Below the pieces are notes generated by a model. It had not been told where the DNA came from. It saw only the letters and a program-made list of their open reading frames with translations, and did not search any database. The translations under genes and the position numbers were made by a program. DNA of 64,000 nucleotides from NCBI RefSeq assembly GCF_050033475.1, contig NZ_CP188323.1:1-64000 (forward strand). Reading direction: 5' to 3'. Below are positions 15,705-24,769 of the stretch, in pieces (position 1 is the first letter of the stretch; each line of letters opens with the position of its first letter). This DNA comes from Cetobacterium sp050033475. GTDB taxonomy: Bacteria; Fusobacteriota; Fusobacteriia; Fusobacteriales; Fusobacteriaceae.

Positions 15705-17414
15705 TTAATAACTGAATAAAATCATTGGGGGTGCTTTCCAAATAATTTCTTTTTCACCATTTTTATAAGTGCCCTTTTCTTTAATTACTCCATTTCCATG
15801 ATAAAGCTCATAATCTCCTTCTAAATTTCCATCTTCATAATTTAATTTAGATAGTAAATCTCCACTATCTCTATCAAATTTCTCCCATATTCCAACTTTT
15901 TTATCTCCTTTAAAATTTCCACTTTCTATAAGAGTTTCTATATTCATAGTAGAATTTGTAATTGAAATTTTCCCTGGAAATGAACCTAAAGAAAATTCCT
16001 CGTAGTACCCATCTTTTATTATATCTTCAAGAGAATGTATTTTTTCATTTTTTATTTTTCCATAAAAAATTCTCTTTACTCCAAAATATTTAAAAATATC
16101 GTCATACCATCTTATATCTGTGAGAAAGGCATATTTAGGAGAATAATTAGTAAGTTCTATAAATATTTTATTTCCCTCTGTAGTATCTAAAGAATATAAA
16201 TTTAATTTTTCATTTTCTAACTTCATATTTATAAGATTTAAATCTTTAAATTTTGATAGACCTTTCCTTTGTTTATTATTATCATAGAAAGCATAATTTC
16301 GTTTATAGTGAGAATAATTTATTACATTTTTTAAAACAATATCTTCATAAATTTTAATTTGAGCAACTTCCCCATTTTCTTCATAATATTCAATTTTTTC
16401 TATTTTATTTTCAGAATTATAAAATGTTTTTGAAAATAAATTAAGCTCCCCCAATCTCCTATAATAAATTTCTTTTTTTATAATCTTTCCTTGGGAATAA
16501 TATTTTTTTATAGGTAAATATCTTTTCAACTCTTCAAAATATTCATATCCATTCCAAGAATCAACTTTTATATTATTTTCATAAAATCCATTTTCCATAG
16601 AATTGAAATATTTTCCATTTTTTATAATTTTATTATTTTCTAATTTTCCTTGAAAAACTTCTTCTAAGGTTATAAGTCCAGGAGAATTTATGAAAAAAAT
16701 AAAATAATATTTTCCATCAGTGAATAAAATCCTATTTGTAGAAATTTTTTCTATGAATTTTAAATTTTCCAAAGAATAAATTTTAAAATATTTTTGTATA
16801 TTAAATTTTTCATAATCCTCTGGTAAAAGCTCATACTCGTGGTAAAAACTTTTTCCATAATAATTTTCTTCTCCTACTTTTTCTAATACATTCCAAATAT
16901 CATAATTATTAAGATTTACAACTTTATAATAGGGATAAAGATTTTTTAATTCCTTCTTTGCTGAACTACTATTGAAATTTTTTACATCTTTAATCTTTAT
17001 ATTTAATTTTTCAGAAGTAGCTATATTCAAAGTTTTATAAAATTCAAAAGGAATATCATCCTCATATTCTAAAATAGGAAGTTCTCTTAGGGAGTATCCT
17101 TCTAAAGAATTTTTACCATTTTCATTGAAGATTATAAATATTTCCCTTATATTATCTCCATTGATATCATATAAAAAAACGCTTTTAATTTTTGTATTTA
17201 AACTTTTTTTATCTAATAAAGAATTTATATTTTCTCCATTTTTCTGAAAAATAATATTATATTTATTTTTATTTCTTTCGAATTTTAATATCCCATTCAC
17301 ATCAAAAGAATCATCTTCATACAATTTTAACTTTAAATTTGGATGTATTGAATTTCCATAAACTTCCAATGGACTTAAAAAAATTATAAATAATAAAATT
17401 TTAAAAAATTTCAT
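15705..17414 (-). CDS. Secreted protein with MORN-like (YwqK-type) repeats
   Basis: 569 aa. Signal peptide at residues 1-20 (KFFKILLFIIFLSPLEVYG), so exported to the periplasm or outer membrane. Two clusters of G-x-Y/W-E-x-Y/F repeats typical of MORN variants: around residues 265-360 (NGFYENNIKVDSWNGYEYF, EKIEYYEENGEVAQIKIY) and 490-560 (ESGNFKGDKKVGIWEKF, DGNLEGDYELYHGNGVIKEKG). Such antiparallel hairpin arrays occur in many fusobacterial secreted proteins, often of unknown role. Likely first gene of a transcript that includes elaA. Ribosome site AAAGGGAGAG lies just before ATG. Confidence 0.75.
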   Translation of the reverse strand: MKFFKILLFIIFLSPLEVYGNSIHPNLKLKLYEDDSFDVNGILKFERNKNKYNIIFQKNGENINSLLDKKSLNTKIKSVFLYDINGDNIREIFIIFNENGKNSLEGYSLRELPILEYEDDIPFEFYKTLNIATSEKLNIKIKDVKNFNSSSAKKELKNLYPYYKVVNLNNYDIWNVLEKVGEENYYGKSFYHEYELLPEDYEKFNIQKYFKIYSLENLKFIEKISTNRILFTDGKYYFIFFINSPGLITLEEVFQGKLENNKIIKNGKYFNSMENGFYENNIKVDSWNGYEYFEELKRYLPIKKYYSQGKIIKKEIYYRRLGELNLFSKTFYNSENKIEKIEYYEENGEVAQIKIYEDIVLKNVINYSHYKRNYAFYDNNKQRKGLSKFKDLNLINMKLENEKLNLYSLDTTEGNKIFIELTNYSPKYAFLTDIRWYDDIFKYFGVKRIFYGKIKNEKIHSLEDIIKDGYYEEFSLGSFPGKISITNSTMNIETLIESGNFKGDKKVGIWEKFDRDSGDLLSKLNYEDGNLEGDYELYHGNGVIKEKGTYKNGEKEIIWKAPPMILFSY

Positions 17415-17552
17415 ATTCTCTCCCTTTAAATGAAATATTTATTTTCTTAATTTAATTCTATTGGAAAAAACATAGGAAGGCAATCAAAAATATGGTATGA
17501 TTTTATATTAAAGGAATTTTATAAAAATTACATAAGTTTAAAAGGAGAAACA

Positions 17553-17750
17553 TTGAACGGAAAAAATAGAAAAGATATAAAACCTGGATTAAAGGTAAAA
17601 ATAGTAAAAAAAGAGGATCAAAGAACAGGAAAATTAACAGAGGGTGTTGTTAAGGATATTCTTACCAATTCTGGTACTCATCCCCATGGAATAAAAGTTA
17701 GACTTCAAGACGGAACTGTTGGAAGAGTACAAGAAATTATAATTTTATAA
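17553..17750 (+). CDS. ywbE: YwbE family protein (DUF2196)
   Basis: 65 aa, start TTG with AAAAGGAG 6 bases upstream. The whole protein matches the YwbE pattern: NRKDIKPGLKVKIVKKEDQR, TGKLTEGVVKDILTNS, HPHGIKVRLQDGTVGRV. A small SH3-like, probably nucleic-acid or ribosome-associated protein of unknown role. It is 18 bases upstream of the next gene and co-transcribed with it. Confidence 0.9.
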   Translation: MNGKNRKDIKPGLKVKIVKKEDQRTGKLTEGVVKDILTNSGTHPHGIKVRLQDGTVGRVQEIIIL

Positions 17751-17768
17751 TTTTTTCAAAGGAGGACT

Positions 17769-18263
17769 ATGGAAATAAATGGTGTTTCATGGGATGAAAA
17801 TTTTGCTCCTAGATATACTCCAAAGGAAATGCTAGAAATGGGAATTTTTGGTGGAAAATATTTCAATGATATTAAAAAAGATTTTCCTAGTGAATGGTTT
17901 GAAAATGCTAAAATGGTTAAACTTGGTGAACCCAGTGATATAACTCTAAATTATTTTAAAATTAAATCCTCTCAAAAACTTTCTCAATGGAAAGAAAAAA
18001 AATGGATCATGACCGATGACCATGGTTGGGTTCAATGGTACTTCAATTATTATCTTGGAAGAAGGCTACCAGGAGAAGATGAAATACAAATTCAACGTTG
18101 GAAAAGTGTCATTGCTCGCCATACTGGACAAATAAAAAGTGAAAAAGACCTCACTCCTAAAAGAGGACAGGCCCTTCTCCATTGGAGTTGGGATTATAGA
18201 GATAAACCTACTCCAGAAATTTTTAAGAAAAATTTAAATCATATATTCCTATCTAAAAACTGA
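17769..18263 (+). CDS. Conserved hypothetical protein, Trp-rich
   Basis: 164 aa, soluble, unusually rich in Trp and Tyr. Notable stretches are YTPKEMLEMGIFGGKYFND (residues 16-34), WIMTDDHGWVQWYFNYYLGRR (about 77-97) and RGQALLHWSWDYRDKPTP near the C-terminus. I recall similar proteins in many bacteria and fungi without an assigned function. Ribosome site AAAGGAGG. Its stop codon lies inside the hairpin that follows. Confidence 0.7.
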   Translation: MEINGVSWDENFAPRYTPKEMLEMGIFGGKYFNDIKKDFPSEWFENAKMVKLGEPSDITLNYFKIKSSQKLSQWKEKKWIMTDDHGWVQWYFNYYLGRRLPGEDEIQIQRWKSVIARHTGQIKSEKDLTPKRGQALLHWSWDYRDKPTPEIFKKNLNHIFLSKN

Positions 18264-18286
18264 GTTTCAAGTTGGAACTCAGTTTT
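18255..18286. terminator. Bidirectional hairpin, copy 1 of a repeated palindrome
   Basis: AAAAACTGAGTT pairs with AACTCAGTTTTT around TCAAGTTGG. It lies between convergent genes and has A/T runs on both sides, so it works as terminator, but nearly the same palindrome recurs at 23049-23080 and 41190-41218. Confidence 0.75.
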
Positions 18287-18300
18287 TAATTTAATATTTT

Positions 18301-19077
18301 TTAAAATCTTTTATCTAAAATAGAATATTTGCTAAAATAAAATTTTGAAATTAATTCCATTAAAATATATGTTGAAAAAAATCTAGTTGTAAATATAGAT
18401 AAAGTAATAGCTATTTGATATTTTATAGCCATCATAGGTAAAACACCACTTATTATTTGTCCAGTCATCATTCCAGGTAAAGAAACAACTCCTACATTGG
18501 CCATCATTGCTATATTAGGACGTAAAGCTAAACTAATAGCTCCCGAAACATAAGGTCTTATTGCCTCTGTTTTAGTTGCTCCAAGACCTAAGGAAAATAA
18601 ATATTCATCTTCATTTTTTCTAAAATTTTTAATAAAATCTCCCAGTGCAACAATTAACCCATTCATACTATTTCCTAAAATCATTCCTGTAATTGGTATT
18701 AAATACATTGCATCAAAAACATCTTTTAATTTCAGTAATAAAATATTAAAAAATATAAAATTTATTGCAACGGGCACAATCACAGCTAAAAATAAAATTA
18801 AATAAAGCTTTAACTCTTTAAATTTAATTTCTAAGGAAATAGTCCAAACTGCCACTAAGGTCATAAATAATATATAAGCAATATTTACAAATGTATTATT
18901 TAATTTGAAAATATATTCTAAATAAACTCCAACTAATAAAAGTTGCCCAATCATTCTTCCAGTTGATGTTACAACTCTTTTCACTAACTGAATTTTTAAT
19001 CTTTTCATTATATAAAGAATTGGTACTATTGTAAAAAGAAAATAAAATAAGGATAGATAACTTATATTTTCATTCAT
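18301..19077 (-). CDS. fetB: Iron export ABC permease FetB
   Basis: 258 aa with about seven helices. Family marks: RVVTSTGRMIGQLLLVGVYLEYIF near residues 35-58, IPITGMILGNSMNGL near 128, LGATKTEAIRPYVSGA in the coupling region and GMMTGQIISGVLPMMAIKYQI. This is the FetB/YbbM (UPF0014) family, the membrane subunit that with FetA exports iron and eases peroxide stress. Its ATG overlaps the stop codon of the ATPase by one base, so translation is coupled. Confidence 0.9.
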   Translation of the reverse strand: MNENISYLSLFYFLFTIVPILYIMKRLKIQLVKRVVTSTGRMIGQLLLVGVYLEYIFKLNNTFVNIAYILFMTLVAVWTISLEIKFKELKLYLILFLAVIVPVAINFIFFNILLLKLKDVFDAMYLIPITGMILGNSMNGLIVALGDFIKNFRKNEDEYLFSLGLGATKTEAIRPYVSGAISLALRPNIAMMANVGVVSLPGMMTGQIISGVLPMMAIKYQIAITLSIFTTRFFSTYILMELISKFYFSKYSILDKRF

Positions 19078-19709
19078 TATAAATTTACCTCCTTAAATTT
19101 TTTTAAAGCCGGAACTTTATCATGGGTAATCATTATAACCGTTTTATTTGTATCACCTATATAATCCATAACTTTTTCTTTCAAATCCATATCTAAAGAA
19201 GAGGTAATTTCATCAAAAACCCAAATATCTCTATCTAATATTACAGCTACTAAAAACCCTATTCTTTGCTTTTCTCCACCTGAAAGTTGAGAAATTTCTT
19301 TAGCTAATATATCCGTCTCTAAATTTAAAAAATCTAATATTTTTTCTATTTTTTCAAAATCAAATTTAATTTTGTTATTACTTTTATAGGACAAAATTTC
19401 TTTAATTAAAGAAATTACAGATAAATTTCTAAAAGTCATTTTTTGAGATAAATATCCTATTCGTTCTCTAATGTTATTTATACTATTCTCATTCAATTGA
19501 ATGCCATCCACATAAATTTCTCCACTTGCGGGAACTTCAAATCCCATTAATAATCTCAAAAGAGTTGTCTTTCCAGATCCTGAAGGGGAAGAAATCAAAA
19601 TTTTTTCTCCCTTTTTTACTTCTAAACTAAAATCTTTTAAAACTTCCTTATCTTTAAACTTTATAAATATATTTTTAAATTCTACAGTTCCTGATTTATC
19701 TTTTTCCAT
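19077..19709 (-). CDS. fetA: Iron export ABC ATPase FetA
   Basis: 210 aa. Walker A SSPSGSGKTTLL (about residues 38-49), signature QLSGGEKQR, Walker B DRDIWVFDEITSSLD and H-loop MITHDK. Small stand-alone ATPase that pairs with FetB. Ribosome site AGGAGG 5 bases before ATG. The pair forms a two-gene operon reading towards 18301. Confidence 0.9.
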   Translation of the reverse strand: MEKDKSGTVEFKNIFIKFKDKEVLKDFSLEVKKGEKILISSPSGSGKTTLLRLLMGFEVPASGEIYVDGIQLNENSINNIRERIGYLSQKMTFRNLSVISLIKEILSYKSNNKIKFDFEKIEKILDFLNLETDILAKEISQLSGGEKQRIGFLVAVILDRDIWVFDEITSSLDMDLKEKVMDYIGDTNKTVIMITHDKVPALKKFKEVNL

Positions 19710-19837
19710 TAATATCCTCCTAAATAAAACCTCTGAATAATTATAGGAAAAAAATATGTAAATTCTTTTAAATTTTTACCAAATTTTTATTTTCTTAATT
19801 TAAAATTAAGAAAACTTACAAAGGAGTGTGACATTTT

Positions 19838-20530
19838 ATGATTTTTTTATTAACATTTATAATAACTTGCTTTAGTATATTTTTTTTAGATAAAGAAATT
19901 GCCATCCATTTTTCAGAAAGATATGCCACAGCTTTACAAACAAATTATCTATATTACTTTTTATCTCCTGAAAAAATACATGGAATAGCAAAATTTATAA
20001 CTAAATTTGGTGAAGGATATTTTCCCGGAATTTTATTTGTTATATTTTTATTTAATAAAAAATATAACAAATATGCTTCTGGTATTTTTTATAGTTTTAT
20101 GTTTTCTGGATTAACTGTAATTATTTTAAAATATATTTTTGGTAGAGAACGACCTTATTATGATTGGAATCCTTTACATATAAACGGAATCATTCACAAT
20201 ATTAATAATGGTAATATTTTTAAAAGTATTTTTGAATCTTTTCCCTCTGGACATACAATAACTATTTTTGCCCTTATTGGTTTTCTAATAACTAAAGTTC
20301 CAATTAAAAAAAATATTAAATTTCTAATAATTATTTTAGGTATTCTTGTAGGATTTAGCAGAATTATTTTATCATATCATTGGTTCAGTGATGTTTTTAT
20401 GGGTGGAGTTTTAGGATTTTACATAGGTAGACAAGTGGGGTTATTTTCATCTCCAATGGATTGGTTTGAAAATATTAAATCTAATTATCTTTTAAATTAT
20501 CAGTTAAAAAAAAGTCTCAAGAATCATTAG
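19838..20530 (+). CDS. PAP2-family membrane phosphatase
   Basis: 230 aa with five or six helices and the full three-part phosphatase signature: KYIFGRERP, then PSGH, then SRIILSYHWFSD. Members dephosphorylate undecaprenyl diphosphate, phosphatidic acid or lipid A at the periplasmic face. Which of these applies is open. Ribosome site AAGGAGTG. Its 3' end overlaps the convergent partition gene by 14 bases. Confidence 0.88.
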   Translation: MIFLLTFIITCFSIFFLDKEIAIHFSERYATALQTNYLYYFLSPEKIHGIAKFITKFGEGYFPGILFVIFLFNKKYNKYASGIFYSFMFSGLTVIILKYIFGRERPYYDWNPLHINGIIHNINNGNIFKSIFESFPSGHTITIFALIGFLITKVPIKKNIKFLIIILGILVGFSRIILSYHWFSDVFMGGVLGFYIGRQVGLFSSPMDWFENIKSNYLLNYQLKKSLKNH

Positions 20531-21071
20531 ATTCTTGAGTTCTTTTATCTTTCAGCATATTTCTCAATAATAAAATTTGTTTTTTCTCATCTTCAATAGA
20601 CATTTTCGATAAAAACGTTATATTTCTATATTCTTTTAATCTTTCAATCGGTTCATCATCTAATATTTCTATTATAAAATCTTCCTCATCCATCTCATTT
20701 AATTTTTTTAAATCTCTAATTGCTCTATCAGGAAAATTATAAATACTATTATCTCTAAATTTTAAAGCTAGATTATATCTTTCTAAACATAAATATACAA
20801 AGTCTTTTTTAAAACCTAAATTAGTATACCAAGTACTGAAATTACAATTTTTATTATTTACAAATATTTCTTGAGCTTCTTTAAATACTAAAGCTAAATC
20901 TTTTAAATTTTCTCTTAATAATTTTCCAGTATAAGCAGCTTTTTGCTCTAATTCAATTAATAACAATTTTTCTTCTGTTGTAAAATCTGAATAATCAAAT
21001 TTTTTATTCTCATTATCTATTTTTTTTTCGAAAATAGCTTTTGATTTCTTATATTTATCTAATAATCCCAT
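20517..21071 (-). CDS. Partition partner protein next to ParA (ParB-like role)
   Basis: 184 aa, basic N-terminus, a helical ALVFKEAQEIF segment and a helix-turn-helix-like stretch FSTWYTNLGFKKDFVYLCLERY (about residues 92-113). The same plan (helix, then W..LG.....Y...RY) recurs in the 231-aa partner of the second ParA at 22341, which points to a centromere-binding role. The start overlaps the ParA remnant by 13 bases. Since that ParA is broken, this gene may be decaying or be read from another promoter. Confidence 0.6.
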   Translation of the reverse strand: MGLLDKYKKSKAIFEKKIDNENKKFDYSDFTTEEKLLLIELEQKAAYTGKLLRENLKDLALVFKEAQEIFVNNKNCNFSTWYTNLGFKKDFVYLCLERYNLALKFRDNSIYNFPDRAIRDLKKLNEMDEEDFIIEILDDEPIERLKEYRNITFLSKMSIEDEKKQILLLRNMLKDKRTQESNDS

Positions 21072-21772
21072 TTTATAACCTCATTAACTAATTTTTGATA
21101 TTCTTTACTTGCAGTACAATTTGAATCTAACTCATAAATAGTATTTTTATCTAATCCTAGTAGATTAAGTTTTGAACAAGTTCTTATACATATATCCGTT
21201 ACATTAAAATTATTTTTTAAATATTCTAAAACTTCTTTATTTATTTTTTTTCTATGGTCAACTTTTGTGGGTAGAACGTAGGTATTTTTTATTTTTATTT
21301 CTAATTCTTCTTGAATTTGGTCTAAAGTTTGAATTAATAACTCTAAACCATCTAAAGCTAGAATCTCTGTTTCACAAGGTATAAGTATCTCTGTAGAACA
21401 ATACAAGGCATTTATTGTAAAAATATTTAATCTTGGAGGACAATCTATTAATATAAAATCATAATCCTTCTTTAATTTTTTTAATGCTCTATTTAAAGTT
21501 CTTTCAGCTGCAAATTTTGAAGATAATTGTTTATCAGCCAAATGTAACTGTAAATTTGAAGGTATTAAATCAAAATATGGTGTTTTAATTATTACATCAT
21601 TTATATTTTCTTGATCTACCATTATATGCTTGATTGATAAGGTTGGAGTATTTTCTAAAGTTAAAAATGTAAGACTTGATTGTGGATCTAAATCAATTAA
21701 TAATACTTTTTTTTTCTTTAAAGTTAGGCCTGCTCCTAAGGAATGAGCTGTAGAGTTGTGGGAGTGTACCAA
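21059..21772 (-). pseudogene. ParA/Soj ATPase, 5' end lost to an insertion
   Basis: From residue 9 of the open frame onward it is a good ParA: TAHSLGAGL, VLLIDLDPQSSLT, FILIDCPPRLN, and a normal C-terminus. The N-terminal strand and the Walker A box (KGGVGKT) are missing; the frame instead begins at a poor TTG with VHSHNS. The break falls at GGGAGTGTACC (21760-21770), which looks like the end of an IS256-family element whose transposase start lies just beyond. Without the P-loop it cannot bind ATP as ParA must, so it should be non-functional. Confidence 0.8.
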
Positions 21773-21944
21773 ATTTAGTGTAAATTGTAAAAATTAAAAA
21801 TATATATTTTACCTTCTTAGCTATTAATTTATATAATTAAATTAATAACTGAGGAGTTTTTTTTATGGCTAGAAAAATTCAGAAGTAAATCCACTTGTTA
21901 AACAATTACTTGAAGAATATAAGATTAAATCTGCTAATAATGCT
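21760..21944 (+). mobile_element. Remnant of an IS256 (mutator) family insertion sequence
   Basis: The left end appears at about 21760 inside parA. A ribosome site GAGGAG precedes ATG 21865, which reads MARKIQK then stops. Restoring one A in the AAAAA run gives MARK-NSEVNPLVKQLLEEY, the N-terminus of IS256-type transposases. After about 26 codons the homology ends and the frame passes into a sigma-factor fragment. No right end or remaining transposase is present. Confidence 0.65.
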
Positions 21945-22265
21945 TATAAAAATAAATATTTAAATCAAGCAATGTCAGATGTTTATATTACTGAAGAGGA
22001 AGATGTTCAATATTGTGAAGGAAAATCTTTAACCTATTATAATCCAGAGGAAATATATCTTCTAAAAGAAAAATTATCTTTTATCAATAAAATAGCTAGT
22101 TCAACTTTAAGTCCAATGGAAATTTTAGTATTTAAAAAAATGGAAGCGGGATTTTCCTATAGAGAAATTGCCAAATTTTTAAATATTTCTGATAAAACTG
22201 CTGATAATTGTGTTCAAAGAATAAAAAGAAAAATTAGAATAAAATTAAACATATATTTTAGATAA
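21945..22265 (+). pseudogene. C-terminal fragment of a SigH-like sigma factor
   Basis: About 106 codons aligning with residues 94-199 of the intact sigma factor at 2364-2963: LNQAM, YITEEED, YYNPEEIYLLKEKL, LSPMEILVF, YREIAKFLNIS and DNCVQRIKRKI. Region 2, needed for core binding and -10 recognition, is absent. An internal ATG at 21972 could still express region 4 alone (97 aa), and without the one-base lesion upstream the IS256 N-terminus would be fused to it in frame. Joined to the IS remnant, so probably a product of IS-mediated rearrangement. Confidence 0.75.
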
Positions 22266-22299
22266 TAACTATAGCTAAAATTATTAAAATATTAAATTA

Positions 22300-22342
22300 A
22301 AAATGAGAGCCTACTAAAATACTATAGACTCCCATTTTTTTT
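22300..22342. terminator. Bidirectional terminator
   Basis: AATGAGAGCCTA pairs imperfectly with TATAGACTCCCATT, flanked by A and T runs; it lies between the sigma fragment and the convergent partition gene. Confidence 0.55.
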
Positions 22343-23036
22343 ATTCTGATAAAATTTTTTCAATTCGTTCAAAATATTTTAATAATTCTTTCTTTTTTCT
22401 TGAATCTAAATTTTCAATTTTATTATTTATTTCCTTTGGAAATTTAAAAATCTTTGGATTATATACAAACATTTCTTCCTGAGGTTCTGTTATTAAATCA
22501 ATTTTATTTAATTCTAGATTTTGAATTATATCTTTTACAGTTTCACTAGAATTTATAATTGAAATATATTTTTCTGTATTTTCTTCTGAATAGATCATAT
22601 CAATATATTTCTGTGCTAATATGGCAACCATAGATTTCTTTTCCGAAGCAACATCTATATATAACTCATATCTCTTTCTGTATCTTAATGCAGTACTTTT
22701 ACTAACTCCATTCAAAGATAACCATTTTTCATATAATCCTGTATATTTACTTCCTTCTCCACCTAATTTATCAAATACATTTTTAAAAATTTTTCCAAGT
22801 TCTATGGCATTCTTTGCTTGAACTTTAAATAAATCTAAAGAGCTATTCATAAGAAAATTTGAAACTTCTTCATCCTCGGTTAAAGTTTTAAATACTTCCA
22901 TATCTAAAACTTTTTTTATATCATTTTCTATTGAATCTATATTTTTTGTAGGTTCCTTTTTTTCAACTTTTAAATTAGTACTATCTAGTAAATTTTTCAT
23001 ATTATTGAAAATTTTACTTTTATCTTTTTTTCCCAT
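22341..23036 (-). CDS. Partition partner protein of the intact ParA (ParB-like role)
   Basis: 231 aa. Lys-rich N-terminus, then FKVQAKNAIELGKIFKNVFDKL and a helix-turn-helix-like LYEKWLSLNGVSKSTALRYRKRYELY (about residues 125-150), the same order as in the 184-aa partner at 20517. No ParB N-terminal CTPase motif is visible, so it is more like the small centromere-binding adaptors of type Ib systems, though longer. It follows parA by 48 bases, a gap filled by a palindrome (23049-23080) and a strong AGGAGG. Confidence 0.65.
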   Translation of the reverse strand: MGKKDKSKIFNNMKNLLDSTNLKVEKKEPTKNIDSIENDIKKVLDMEVFKTLTEDEEVSNFLMNSSLDLFKVQAKNAIELGKIFKNVFDKLGGEGSKYTGLYEKWLSLNGVSKSTALRYRKRYELYIDVASEKKSMVAILAQKYIDMIYSEENTEKYISIINSSETVKDIIQNLELNKIDLITEPQEEMFVYNPKIFKFPKEINNKIENLDSRKKKELLKYFERIEKILSE

Positions 23037-23048
23037 AACATTCCTCCT

Positions 23049-23080
23049 AAAAACTGAGTTTCAACTTGGAACTCAGTTTT
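23049..23080. repeat. Palindrome between parA and its partner (copy 2)
   Basis: AACTGAGTTTCA / TGGAACTCAGTT, the same palindrome as at 18255 and 41190. It sits inside the par operon right upstream of the partner's ribosome site. It could be an attenuating terminator, but its core GTTTCA-ACT-TGGAAC resembles the chromosomal parS half-sites GTTTCA/TGAAAC with one extra base between them. Confidence 0.5.
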
Positions 23081-23084
23081 ATTT

Positions 23085-23789
23085 TTAATAAGTTTCAAGA
23101 TTTTTTATAATTTCAATTAAAATCTTTTGAACTTCTAAGGCAACTTTATTACTAAATTCCCATACAGTTTTTTTATCTTCTAGCATTGTTTCAATAAAAG
23201 ATAAATTTTTTATAGGTTCTGTTACTAAAATATTATAATCTTCTAGTTCTGTTCTCAGCATTTCATAATATTCTTTTTGTACAGAAGTATTTTTGTAATT
23301 GTTAGTTACTATGGCTCTTACCTTGTTTATATCAATTGTTTTTAAAAGATTTAATACACCTTCTAAAGTAACACTGTTAGAAAAACTTGGTATTATTATT
23401 CCATCGGAATTATTTATGAAAACTTCATCTATTTTTAAAGTTGGAATACTATCAATAAAAACATAATCAAATTCATTTTTTATTCTCTCTAAAAATATTG
23501 GTAATTCTCTTAAAAACATATGAGAAAACTTCACGTCTTCTAGAGGAAGAAAATATAAATTAGTTCTTAATCTAAAATATTCTCCATCCTTTTTCAAAAC
23601 TTCCGCTTTTAATCCTTTTTTAAAATTTTTATCTCCCCTAAATAAATAATTAAATATATTATTTTGTGGATCTGAAGTAAGTATTAAAACTTTTTTTTCT
23701 AAATAAGAAAATCCCGATGCCAATTGTGTTGTTAGGAAAGTTTTTCCAACTCCACCTTTATTATTTTTAACGGTTATAATCTTTCCCAA
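23085..23789 (-). CDS. parA: ParA-family partition ATPase, intact
   Basis: 234 aa. Deviant Walker A KNNKGGVGKT (residues 8-17), a Walker A' region ILTSDPQNN (SD in place of the usual DxD), Walker B-like DYVFIDSIPT. Short, without an N-terminal HTH, so type Ib-like. It drives segregation of the replicon with the gene that follows. Ribosome site GGGAG 8 bases upstream. It stands 1.9 kb from the rep iterons. Confidence 0.85.
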   Translation of the reverse strand: MGKIITVKNNKGGVGKTFLTTQLASGFSYLEKKVLILTSDPQNNIFNYLFRGDKNFKKGLKAEVLKKDGEYFRLRTNLYFLPLEDVKFSHMFLRELPIFLERIKNEFDYVFIDSIPTLKIDEVFINNSDGIIIPSFSNSVTLEGVLNLLKTIDINKVRAIVTNNYKNTSVQKEYYEMLRTELEDYNILVTEPIKNLSFIETMLEDKKTVWEFSNKVALEVQKILIEIIKNLETY

Positions 23790-23987
23790 AACTTCTCCCG
23801 CCTTTCATTAGTCTAGTAATATTTTTTAATATATTATACAAAGAACTTCACAGATTAGCAATTCTGTAAATAATTTATTTTTAATTTTATAATTTAAAAA
23901 GAATTCTAAAATTTATCCTGTATAATAGAATAGCACTTAATCTGAATTACAATCTATGATTCTATAGATTAGGAAGGTGAAAAAAGA

Positions 23988-24674
23988 ATGAAAAAGCAAA
24001 TCTTTATAGGAATTTTGCTTTCTACAATTACCCTATATGCAGGAGAACCTACTGAACAGAATTTAGAAAAAATTACAATTGCTACACCTGTAGAAAAAAT
24101 TATTCCTAAATCTTACGATGATTTTAATAGCTATGAGAAGGATGCTATGGATTTAATGATGTCTACAAATTCTAAGATTTTTTTAAGTGATGATGCAGGA
24201 AATAACTTTGTTGTTTATATGATTCCTCATCATGAGGGAGCCATAATAACCAGCACAGGAATTTTAAAGTTTACTAAGGATGAACGTGTTAAAAAATTAG
24301 CAGAAAATATTATTCAATCTCAGGAGAAAGAAGTAAAATTACAACAGGAAATACTTGCTTCAAATGACTTACAAGGAAATGATATTAAAGATTTTAAGGA
24401 TGAGATGGAGAAAATAATGCATCATATGATGATGGAAATGCCAATGGCTTCTAAACCTTTAACTAATTCAAAGGATGCAACTATAGCATATTTAACTAAT
24501 ATGATCTATCATCATAAGGGGGCTGTTCAAATGGCTCAAGCTTATTTAAAAGTTGGAAAAAATCCTGAATTAATAAACCTATGTAAGGACATAATATCTT
24601 CTCAAGAAGCTCAAATAAAAGAAATGAAAAATATACTTAAAGAATATAAGTCTCCAATACCAAATATTAATTAA
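23988..24674 (+). CDS. Exported DUF305 protein, two-repeat
   Basis: 228 aa. Signal peptide MKKQIFIGILLSTITLYA. Two ferritin-like DUF305 repeats: MIPHHEGAII followed by KKLAENIIQSQEKEV (about residues 81-120), and MIYHHKGAVQMAQ followed by LCKDIISSQEAQI (about 165-215). The paired His and Met residues suggest metal (copper) binding in the periplasm, as known or proposed for members of the family; function is not settled. A TATAAT-like box precedes it near 23921. Terminated at 24705-24736. Confidence 0.88.
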   Translation: MKKQIFIGILLSTITLYAGEPTEQNLEKITIATPVEKIIPKSYDDFNSYEKDAMDLMMSTNSKIFLSDDAGNNFVVYMIPHHEGAIITSTGILKFTKDERVKKLAENIIQSQEKEVKLQQEILASNDLQGNDIKDFKDEMEKIMHHMMMEMPMASKPLTNSKDATIAYLTNMIYHHKGAVQMAQAYLKVGKNPELINLCKDIISSQEAQIKEMKNILKEYKSPIPNIN

Positions 24675-24704
24675 TATATTTTCACTAAAAATATGAAAAA
24701 AAAC

Positions 24705-24736
24705 AAAAAAAGGAGGGTTTTTTAACTCTCCTTTTA
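24705..24736 (+). terminator. Rho-independent terminator of the DUF305 gene
   Basis: AAAAGGAGGGTT pairs with AACTCTCCTTTT, followed by T-rich DNA. Confidence 0.75.
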
Positions 24737-24769
24737 TATTTTATATAAAATAATTCCGTATACATAGTT

